The notes below the pieces were generated by a model. That model worked only from the letters and a program-made list of their open reading frames with translations. It did no database searches and had not been told where the DNA came from. Shown in pieces: positions 10,685-22,600 of a stretch of 64,000 nucleotides of DNA. Source of the DNA: Sipunculus nudus (Eukaryota; Annelida; Sipuncula; Golfingiida; Sipunculidae); the NCBI GenBank assembly GCA_026874595.1, contig CM049320.1, positions 20,717,714 through 20,781,713 of the forward strand, written 5' to 3'. Position 1 is the first letter of the stretch; every line of letters starts with the position of its first letter. A program made the translations under genes and the position numbers.

Positions 10685-13600
10685 TACACACACACATGCA
10701 TACATACATACATACATATACTGTGGTTGCCTTTTTGCTCTGATGTTTTTAATTTTGCAATATTTGTGAATGCAACATACCGTAAAAGTCGTTGCAGAAG
10801 TCGCATCCTTATTACAAGTCGCACCCTGACTTTTAGGATCCCCCTGGGGAATAGCCGTTCAAGTTTAGTTTCAGGAAAAGTCCATAATAAAGGTCGCACC
10901 CAGACTTCGGAGGCGTCCCAACCACCTGATACTTTTGGAAATTGAGTATCATTCCTTGCAATGCAAGACTACAACCAACGTCCCCGTAGCAGTTTTGTGG
11001 TTTATAAACTAGATAAACCATTTAAACGTAAAAAATAATTGGACAGCTTTAATACAATGCTTATATTTAAGGAATAACAACAGAATCTTAACATATAAAG
11101 TCGGGGTTTAATTGTCAGGTAAGATTTGTACAGTGCCAAAGTCAGCTGCGTCGGATAACATTTTGTGCCGTGAAACGATGTCCTTGTTGCTGTTTTTTAC
11201 TAGGTTAAGTAACATTAAAATGCAAATATCAAGTTAAATGACTGTATTAATAAACTAAAAGAGTCTGAGGCAAAATACTATTACCATCGAGCAACTCTTT
11301 AAATTGTTAAAGATCGTCAAACGTGGGGTGGATTCATTAGACTATGATTAGTTTGCGTACGCGTGACGAGTCCCAATCCGCTGCATTGGGCATGATTTGA
11401 ACTGACTTAAGACAACTGAAAGATGGAAAGAATAATTCAGTTTGAATTTATTCACCTAATTTCTTAAATGGGCTCTTAAACTGAATTTATTATCCCTTCA
11501 ATTAAGTGTTACAACTTACCATCTAGGCGCGGCACATGCACGGTATTACTGAAATCACTGAAATATCAACAGGGGGATAATGAACGCTTTATTGACCGGT
11601 CAGTTAACGTAAAATAAACATAATTGAATTTACAGATATTATATTTACTGGGACTAATGATTTATTTTTCTTTGATAATATCTGGAAAACCCAATTTCCA
11701 GCGTTATCAGTGATTATATTCAAGTGGCTTGGATGTATGGCAAACTCAGCCGTGTTGAACCAGATCCGTCATGACACCAAACGGTGCCGGTTCCCGTGGA
11801 ATTTAGGTGCGTATGTGGCATTTTAAGTAAATAAAATATATACCTATATGGTGTTTGTTATTTCATTGTATTGATTAATGTGTCTTCATTAAAAAAATCA
11901 CGAATACGTCAACGCACGATTGACCGTAATGCATGCGTGCCGCCATATTGTTGGGCATACGATCGTCCTGAAAGAGACACGGGTAACACTCGAAGCAAAT
12001 CGTATATTTGTAGCTCACCTGAAACGTTATAACGCTTGAAAACCACGAGATGGTGACAGTGACCTAATGGTTCTTAATATGAGAGTTTATAATTGTGGAT
12101 ATCAGTCACGGAAGGCTTAGTTGACATGGGGATGTAAAGGTCATTGCACGGGTGACCCGGGGCTTGAACTTCCGCTACACGGTTTCAAAGGTCAGCTGGT
12201 ATTCAGCGATCAACCGGGCAGGCAAAAGAATTCACGACGTATGTGTAGTGGATCAAGCTTGAATGTGACGCAACTTTACATGCATAAACGGATATGGAAC
12301 CGCAAGTTTTTCATTATGGAAAGCATTCCCATATAGTTAAACGGAAAGAAAATGTACATCAAAGAGCTGCAGACTGGCATATGCGTCAAATTGACTCATG
12401 ATATAATAGTAACGCAGATTAGGAAGTGTCACTTGAATGGCGACTTGTCAGAACGAGTAGGTCTTGAACCGGGCAAATTTAAAATTTGCATTAAATGTTA
12501 ATAAAATGAAAATTACGTCCTTTCACAAAATATAAAGCATAAGAGATGGTTAAAAGTGTAAATTATTGGGGAAAGACGTTTCACAAAGCACTGGTTAAAG
12601 GTATTGCCGATTATCGCTCAACTGACGTCGTTCCATGTACCGGGAAAGCTGACAGAAACGGGATAAGTATGTATAACAAGTCGCACCCCGACTTTGCTAG
12701 AAAATTCTAGTTTTTAGAATTCGATTTCCTAGTACAAGTCGCGACTTCTGCAACGACTTTTACGGTAATCTGCGAATATGAAACCCTTGGGAATAAGATG
12801 CCCCATAAACTAAGATGAACAAGAGGGGATGATGCATCTGCACAAACAGATTACTTCATATAAGTAATGGCTTTGGAAACAACCTATAGTCACAATCTTA
12901 TCTGTGTATGGTATCTAAAATGGCCCATGCATACAAGCATAAGTAGTTGTTATACATGCGGTAATCACATGAGATATATTGATTGTGACACTGGCCAAAG
13001 TGAATGACTGCACCAAAATTGGGTTAGGTATTGTTGGATTAATTCTAAAATCTGCCATGCTCAGATTTTATAAGTTCTTTTGCAGTCGCAAAAATGAAAC
13101 CTTTGCAAAATGTTAAAAATGAAGAAATTGTGAATATAAAGCCAACCACAGTAAATATATAATTCTTGCATTATTATATCATTTTTCTTCGTTAGATTTA
13201 TCAATCATAATGTCTTCTGCTGTTAACTTTATGTGCATGGATTTGATATTTTTTCCTGAGGAATTTTCGTTTTGAACATATTTTACAAGCTGAATAAAAT
13301 ATATCTGTGTTCCAGCCACCCAGGCAGCATTGACACATAGGACCCATCTGGGTATTTATTTGGACCCTCAGCTTTACACACCTCACACACTTCTCTTAAG
13401 GACTCAGTATTGGTTGTTACCATCCAAACTTGATGTTCTGAACATTAACTCAAGTACCTTCAAATTAAGGCAAAAAAAAAATGAAAGGTATGGTTCTCAG
13501 GCATGGCCCGCATCAATTTAAACCCCCCGCATCAAACATTTTTATTTTGGTTTTCATCTTTCAAGAAGATGATATAATACAATTTTGATATGATTTCCTT

Positions 13601-16600
13601 TGTTATGTAGTGCTTTTACCTGTTTAGCAAAAATATACCTGTTATTTTCATGCTGTTCCCTGATCATATGACATTTTTTCGAAACATACAAAAAAGGTCA
13701 AAAATAAAATACCGCCCACCTGTATTGATTTCTGAAAAAAAGTGCCTGAGAACCTTACCTTTTTATTTTTTCGGCCTTATCTATCTATTTATCAATCGTA
13801 GCTTTAGTATGATATAAAGTTGGATATATTTAGTACAACATTCACCGATTTGAAGATCAGGAATTCATCCGAAGATCCATACTCTGTTAAACTACCTGTC
13901 TGTTTAACATTTCATGAACATATATTGTCGTCGATTAATACTGAGTCCTTTATTTATGCATAATGCAATCCCTGCACAGAATTACAGTTGTATGCTTAGC
14001 TGGCTTGCAGGATTTTGATTTCGCACTGGGGTTTCATAATGGTGACTCTGAACTCCCTCTGAGGTCCATCGCTTTTATATGTTATAATTTACATTTTCAT
14101 TGCTAAAATAGGATTAACATTTATGAGCATAAAAGCGAAATGATTGAGGTGTAATGCTGCTTATTTTTTTTTGGTAATTTATCAAGTCTGTTTGGTCTGT
14201 CTTGCATCTGATCAGTGATTTCAGGAATCTTTGAATCCAGTTTTGTAATTAAATTCTATTTGCATTTATGAGTTAATTCTGGTCTCTTTCTAATGTGATT
14301 GACCCTTTAGAATGTAACCTATTCAGCTTGTACATATATTACTTCTGACTTCTGGAAATGTATTGTTTGACAAGCTTATAATATATTTGGGGATCTGTGG
14401 CACTGGATGTAAATATGTGTGTTATCTGTTTGACTTTTGTGTTATGAGTCTTATACTATAACACTGATTTAGACTCTCAATTTGAGGTATTTGGATTGAT
14501 TTGTAACCCAGTGTTTGTCTAAATGCTGAATGCCTGGATATTGGGAATATGACTTCTGGCACACAAATGAAATGAATGTTCCGGCAATCTTTCCATACCT
14601 GATAAATAATAATGGAGATTCCAGCAAACTTTCCATACCTGATAAATATTAATGAATGTTCTGGCAATCTTTCCATACCTTTCCTGAGCCTGACCATAAT
14701 ATATTGAGTAAACATGACCTGGTAACATGTTTAACCTCTATAATCATCACTTTTTTTTATTCATTATTGAAACAGCTATGTTGTGATTTACTTGGTCAAC
14801 ACAAAATGTTCGTTCACATGGTGCTTGGTCGAGCTGATCATTACTAGTACTTGGCCAGGGAGAGAGTCTGGGGGCGGCTTTAAAAGGAGTTTTTGAGTAT
14901 TAGGACCTAAGTGGGAGGCTGGGAGCTGCTTAAAAGGGCCTTGCAAACTCAGGGTCACCCGTCCACCGGAGGTCTTTTCTACTCGAAACAAATGTCTTCT
15001 TTTTAGGCACTGTGGGACGGCCGGGACTACTTGTCTCAACTGTCAAACTTGATAATCAAAATTTTGTCAACGTTTCCACGAAACACCTGTTTACATTTCA
15101 CATGTGCATGCAGTACAAAGTATTGTTTATACCATAAAGTCCTTGCCATAAAAACACCCATGTTTATTTAATTTGTCTTGGAATAATTCATATCCAACAC
15201 ACTTAAAGAGACTGCATTGCCCTCTTCACTACATTTACACCTACGCTGCTGGTGTATTCAGAAGCCCCGGTGCATTGTGGGGGTCAGATTTGACTCCAAC
15301 AATCCCCAAACAGCAGAGTCATATTCTTGTGAGTCTGTGCAGTGTGACTCAGGGTGCTATAAATAGACATGGGGTCATAAAAGGGGATCCACGGTCGAGC
15401 ACTTTTTGTGTAGCTTCACATATAGAACAACATTGCAGTAGTCAACAAGCAGTTTCTATCTGGTTCAAAGATAAAAATAATATGTGGATATGGGCAAGGT
15501 AAATGTATATTTGTTATAATTGTTGCTTTGTAAAAATTGCTTTTTGGATCTCAAACCCCATTGTAAATAATCTGTGATGAACATAATCAATCATCAAAGA
15601 TTAAATTATTATTTACCTATGTGTGCATCTACAGATGATATGTATTCAAAATGAATATTGTATTAATATCCAAGAATGTTAAAGGTCCTAAGAATGAGCA
15701 TATGTTCTTGAGTCGCAAGTATGATAAAATTGAGGCTGTAATAAAGTAAGACTAATAAGCTTTCTGTGGAATAATTCAGACACAGGTTTTTGAAAAATAT
15801 TATTATATAATAAATGTAAATACATGTAGCATGGGGAATGTAATAGTCAGCAATTTATGCATATAATGCAATAATTCACAATGAGATATTTTAGATGACT
15901 TACCCCGGTAGTGTGTAACATATGACAGGTGGCCAATGGCAGGCTGAATATAAATCATTGTACCAGGTCAATGAATCGAGATTCACCCTCTACCTACAGA
16001 ACCCAATAAAATCACATTAAAGTTTATAAGCAGGACTCACATATTGTATTTCTCAGAGATTTTACTCATTCCTATGCTGTTATATGTGATAATATCAGGA
16101 ATAAGGTTTACTGTTACAGTCAGAAAGTGTTGAAGGAAATTATGGAATATTATTGTGTAGAATAATCGCTGTCATTCAGTGTTTCCCTGCAATTTTATTA
16201 AACCTGCATTTATCTCACTTGAACATTCATATACAGTTATCTGACAAATTATAAATTTTTATGACCATTCCACATGCATGATTTTCTGCAATGACATTTT
16301 TTTTACAAATTCCTGCATTATTCCATGTTGTATCCACAGTTTAACATGTTTAAAATTTTAAATATGATTTCCTTCACACTTTTATACACCCGTCTATGGC
16401 GAGACGTATTATGGTATACCCGTTGTCCATCCCTCCATCCGTTGTCCATCCATTAACCTTTAGTGTCACCACAATAACTTACCAGGGATTTGATGGGTTT
16501 TCACGAAAACTCACTGTAACTTCTTAACCAATAGATAATCTCACCCTAGTTGGATTATTAGCAAAGTCCATGCATATTTAATGAGGTCAGAGGTCACCAG

Positions 16601-19600
16601 ACATTTATTGGTGTCATCACTATAACTTACCAGGACTGTGTTGAAGCTCAAAAGAAATATTGGTTATAAAATCTCACATGAGTTTGATTTCTGGCAAATC
16701 CATGCATATTTAAGGAGATCAGAGGTCACCATACTTTGCTGGTTTTAAATAACTTGGCTAAAATCTGATGGATTTTCATTATAAATATTAACCAATGTTA
16801 GACTTTCTCCCGTGAGTTAGATTTTCAGCAAAATTCAAGCATATTTAATGAGGTCAGAGGTCACAAGACATAGGACAAGTATATTATGCACCTTTGTAGG
16901 GCTCTTGTTTTGGCTTGGTATGACAGGGCTTTGTTATAGGTATTTGAGAAAATCATATGAAATCACAAGAAAAACACTGTGAGACCTGCTTTACCGTTTA
17001 TATTTATTTTTAATTTAAGTATACACAGTAAACCTGGATGTCACATGGCAAGCAGGAATTTACCATATAAATTGATGACTGATTAATTTTAGCCTCTCCT
17101 GAGTGCCATACTACCTTGAAAATACATTAAAATGTTTGCCTTGAACCATTTGAAAAAATTGCATGCTGCTTGTGTTGTGGTTTATGTTTTGGTAATTAGC
17201 CCCATTTGCTATCTGTTATAACAAACTTAGGTGATTTGAAATGTTGGTATTACAGATAAAACAGAGTAGAATATAATATTTAGGATTTGACATTTGTTGT
17301 TTGTGGAGTTGATATTTTAGTGCATTAATATATTTATTTTGTTTTATATTCAAATTATTTATTTCTGTGTTGATTATATGGGTCCTAGACAACAGTGAAA
17401 TTTGCCAGTATAGGAAGAGTAATGGAATCTTGAATGAATATCTTTGTAGGAAGTGGGAGTGGTTCACCACCAAGTACTCGAGATGTGCAGCATATGGAAG
17501 AGGAGGAGGAAGAGGAAGCTCACGATGAGCATCACTCGGGTAAACTAAAACCTCAGATAAACTAAAGCCTCAGGTAAACTAAAGCCTCAGATAAACTAAA
17601 GCCTCAGATAAACTAAAGCCTCAGGTAAACTAAAGTCTCAGGTAAACTAAAGCCTCAGGTTAACTACAGTGGAGCGCTGTTCATCCTAACATCTCGGGGG
17701 ACACAGGTTTTCTTCAGATAAACGAACATTCGGATGAACGAACATCTGTAAAATAAAATCGTTTCATCGATGTTGTCATCCCGGTATTACTACTAAATGG
17801 TGGTACTGTGTCACGGACTTCGGTTAGCTTTCAGAGTTATAAAAAACGTGAACAGAACGGAATAATGTGTTATAAATACCTTTTTACTATCAAATCAAAA
17901 TTTCAATCAAGCTATTATAATATCTTTAATTACTTTATTAAGATTTTTTGTCAGTAAAGTACATGTATCAGTTAATCTTTCGCTGAACGTGTGGATATCC
18001 GCCATGATAGATTTACCGCCCTCGGTTCCGCCCCCTATGTGCAGACAGTTAAACTAAATGTGCTTGTGAGACTCATTTATTACTTGCTGCGATGTAGAAA
18101 TTGACAAAATATAAAAAAAAGTTTTATATGAATGCACAGTTTATTTACAACAATAGTGCGGAAATATCACATGAAAACTGATGAACATGGGGTTCGGCGG
18201 ATCACATGCATCGAGAAAGTCACATCATAAAATCAGTTAAAATAACTGCGGATATCAGACTGCCTGGAACGATAACTGCCTGCCTGATTTCTGATGTAGC
18301 GTAGCTCACTCAAGTGAAGCGGGTCAGCCTTTGGTAGGCTCTCTAACCACGATAGAACACCTTTGACATGAACAAATGCCTCTGAAGTTGTGGGTGGGGG
18401 CTTCACGGGGGCTGATGTGTCTTCCTCATTATCAGATGTCTCGAGAGCAGCTTCTTGAGTGACTGACTGCACAATCTCCTCGTCTGTCAGCATTGCAGCA
18501 GTTGGTAGATTGCCATCACAGTGGAGCCAGTCAGCAACTATCAGTTCACTGTAGTCCGAGTCCACCGCCTTGGCAACTGAGCTGACCTGAATGTCTGTCG
18601 GTGATTCCACCTCATCCGCATCAGCTGGGGGCTGAGCACCAGCAGGAGATTTAAGCTCCATAAAAAGGGAATTCTGCCAGCACTTGTGGATTGTAGACTG
18701 TCTCAGGTCGTTCCAGGCATCACCTAACAGGTTGATGGCATCACACAAGTTGAAACCGCGCATCCGTTCTATGATGGACAAGCTGTTGTCGACGCAGTCT
18801 GCAAGCAAGGATGACAGCAAGCGTTTACGATAATATCGTTTTGTACATTCTATGATGCCAGCATCACAGGGCTGTATCTTGCTGGTCAATTCTTCGGCAG
18901 GAAGATACACCATATGTTCCCGTCACTAGTCCGCAGTTCATCTTCAATGGGATGGGCGGGGCAGTTGTCCACAAGAAGTAATGCGCGTGCTGGCGTCTGC
19001 TTCAGACTCTCCCTGGCATACTGACGGACGGACGGGACGAATTCCTGGTGAAACCAATCCGTGAAGAGCTTACGGCTCATCCACGCGTTTTTCTGAGCCC
19101 GATACGCCACAGGCAGGGAGTCCATGTTCACATGCTTGAAACACCTTGGTTTAGTTGACTTCCTGATCACCAGGGGGCGCACTTTGTGTTCACCGGTTGC
19201 GTTGGTGCACAACAGAGCAGTAATCCGCTCTTTTGACACCTTATGTCCAGGAGCACATTTCTCGGACGCATCAGCTAGGGTTTTGTCAGGCAAAACCTTC
19301 CAGTAGAGACCTGTCTCGTCGGCGTTGTACACTTGACAGTCTCTCAAACCTTCCCGTTCTTGCAATTCACGCACGTGGGATCGGAATTCGTCGATGTGGC
19401 TGGTGTCCCCTGACAAGGCCTTGCCCTGAATCTCAAGCTGCCGGATGCCGTGACGTTCCTTGAACCGCTTGAGCCACCCACTTGATGCCAAAAATGTACT
19501 TTCAGAGCCATGCATCGACTTGTTGTACATCGCTGCCTTTTCCATCAGGATTGGACCGGATATGGGGCTGCCTTTGGACCGTTCCTGCAGAAACCATGTG

Positions 19601-22600
19601 TATACGGTCGCATCCAGCTTGTCATCAGACGCCGTGCGCATCGTCTTTCGTCTCTTGGAAGCATGCGTGTCTGGCGTCTGGCCCTTGAAATCCTTTAGCT
19701 TCTGACCACTGTTCTTGATGTCACTAATAGTAGATCTGCCAACATTGAACTCTCTGGCCACCTCAGCTGCCTTGGTGCCTCGATCAAGTCTCTCCAGAAT
19801 GCTGAGCTTGTCTTCAAGTGACAGGACATGGCGTTTGCGCTTGCGAGACCCTGACTCCATCTGACATGAAACTTGAGTGCTCTGTTGTCGTTTTGAAGAT
19901 TTGCTAAATTGTGAATGAACTTGCGTGTCATGGTATAGCTTATATAGAAGATAGATTTGCCTGCACTGTTAAACTGCTCAGATGAGTACAAGTTCGAGCG
20001 TATCAGAGTCCGACATTATCAGCTCAAAATCTACTCGCTCTCATGGCCGGATGGTTTGCAGGTGTGAACAACTCGACATTGCAGGACACAAGGTTAATTA
20101 GGGGACTCGGCCGGTGGTAGTTATCACATCTATAACTGCTCAAATGAGTACAAGCCCAAGCTGCGTGTGTACAACTTGGGTAATTAGGCGTTGTCACACC
20201 TGCAGAAACGAACCGGTGATGCATTCATAATTAGTCGGGACCGACCAGGAGTAAATACACGAGCCATTATCAGTTCTTCTTATTGAATAAATATTATTTT
20301 ATATTTCCAGATTTTCAAAATTACGGATAAACGGTCATAATTTCGGTTCTCCAGTTTAAAAAACGGATAAACGATTTTACGGATAAACGGTGTTCGGATG
20401 AATGGTGCTCCACTGTATAGCCTCAGGCAAACTAAAGTCTCAGGTAAACTAAAGCCTCCAGTTAACTTAAGGCTCAGGTAATTTAAAGCCTCAGGTAAAC
20501 TTAAGCAAACATCTGGCTCAGTGGTCAGACCCTCGTAGAGTTGCACATTAATAATGATAATAATATGCCCATATTAATAATAATCAGACCTCCTTCATGA
20601 ACAGTAACAGGACCACTCATGAATAATAATAAGACCTCTCATGAATATTAATAGGACTGTCCAGGGAGAGAGTACAAGAAAATAATCTGTAAGCACCAAG
20701 TGAATTTGTTCTTGCTCAAAGTTGGAAGCTATTCAGTTATATTCAATTATGTTAGCATAAATGCTGTTGCTCTAAAGAGGCAGATTTGTATAATACAGCA
20801 ACTTAAATATTTTATAAACCACATTCTTCCAGGTGATTCAAGTATTGGTTCAAGCATTATCTGGGGTTCACTATGGCATTTATACTTCACCGTCGGTGTA
20901 TCAGTGCCTTTTCCCCTTGTTTACAATATGACATTCCTGTATGCTGGAGCCTGTACAACTTCGGCTTGGTCACCTGGGTTAGGATACATAATAACATCCA
21001 CTGAACCCAGAAACATTACTGATGATGTGACTAAGTTTGTATCCATTGATATATTAAAATTATAAACTGTGTCGATTTCAAGAAATTCACCATTTCATTG
21101 AGCAGATCAAAACCCTTCAAAAGCCTTTAACACTAGGTAATGTACATAAAAGATTTAAATAACCCAAAAAATATCTATTTAATTTGCCAGGAAAAGTCAG
21201 ATCCAAGTTTGACGATGAAGACGACCATCCCAGTGAAACAGAGTCAGGTCAAAGGTCATTTGACGAGAGAGAGGATGATGGGTACTTGGATGAATCTCCA
21301 CCTGTGTCTCCCGTTGAACTTCAGCCAGAGCTGCCCCCGTTCTTCCCGGCCACACAGGGATGTAGAAGTGTAGAAGAGTTTCATTGTCTTAATAGGATTG
21401 AAGAAGGTACCTACGGCGTGGTCTACAGGGCCAGGGACAAGAAGACAGGTGGGTCAGCATTCAAGTATCAGGGCTTCCACTGACGCTGACAAATTCCTAT
21501 ATTTTCCTGTATTTCCAATGAAAAAAAGTCTCTTTTTAAGTTTTTATGTTTTTTTCCCAGCATTTTGAATGTAATATCCTAAATTTTCATGTATTTTTGT
21601 TTCCTATATAATGTTATTATTCAATAAATATTTCTTATAGACCTGATATTTTTGAAAACATTAAGCTCTTTCATAGAACTGTACCTGCAAATGTTGCAAT
21701 TATTGTCCCCCGCTTCTGTAGAATGGGGAACATTGATTTGGGTTTGTCTGACTGTCCCTCTTGTCTGTCTCTCCATCAGGTTTTCCATTCTGTGTGATAA
21801 CTTTCCTGAATATTATCCAATTTCATTTAAATTTGGGTCATTGATAACTCTTATGCATACGTTGGTTGGGATTGGTTTTGGAGTGTCTGTCTGAATATTT
21901 ATTATCATCAGCTTGTAAACAAACAAAGATTTAGCAGCCAAAACTCCTTTTGTTTTTCATATATTATAACTGAAAATTTTTACAAACTCCTATACATTTG
22001 TCTGTAGTAATCCTACAAAGTTCCTATATTTCTACAGGACTCTGGTAGGCGCCTCGGTGTATGTCCCATATCCAAACCCTTTAATCAGGCACATGTGTAA
22101 GGCAGTGTGTAAAATTTGAAAATTCATATTTTTTTACAGTTGCTTGAAAACATCTGCCAGGGGTCATACAACCTTTATAAATTGTAAAATGTGCATAAAA
22201 TTTGAAATACATGATTTATCATGTACATGAAAATGGGTGGAAAACTCATGATTCACCATTTTCTCATTTCACCATAGTATCAGTGAGAAAGTAGCATCTT
22301 GAATTTTATCAAAGAGTCCCTTCATTCATGAAATCTTAATCTTTTGGCCAAGAATTAGCTCTGTATTTGATATTATTGAAAAGAGGTGAAAATCTAAATA
22401 ATCGGTGTCAATCAGGAAATGCCCTGACTGACTTGGCCTAAAAATTTGATACATGTTCCTGCTGGCTGTAACACTGCATGTTGTGGCTCACAATCAGGCC
22501 TCCAGTCACACGGCCTTGTTATGGTAAACAGACACACGTGGACTGTGTTTACCAACATGCAGAGCCATAACAAGGTGTTAAGCAGCCGTATGCGAGGTAC

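Larger units (their letters stand above)
17539..20510 (+). repeat. 17-bp tandem array beginning at a 5' splice site, split by a transposon
   Basis: The unit is GGTAAACTAAAGCCTCA or GATAAACTAAAGCCTCA. The first copy starts at the last base of exon c, so its GTAAAC is the actual donor. Eight copies run from 17539 to 17666. The Tigger element then interrupts at the TA of a unit, and about five further, more diverged copies run from 20416 to about 20510. Several copies read CTCAG|GTAAAC, which resembles a good donor. Removing the element rejoins the array with a single TA. Confidence 0.9.

Noticed and set aside
10506-10899. Several frames with long Tyr-Ile runs
   Set aside because: Translation of a (TA)n microsatellite on both strands.
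14788-15039. 83-codon minus-strand frame in GC-balanced sequence
   Set aside because: No recognisable motif and no splice context fitting CDK11; it may be a decayed repeat.
19124-19705. Plus-strand open frames of 60-81 codons
   Set aside because: They are antisense to the well-supported Tigger transposase.
20700-21065. 121-codon open frame
   Set aside because: No recognised family, no splice or start context, and it lies in an AT-rich CDK11 intron just before exon d.
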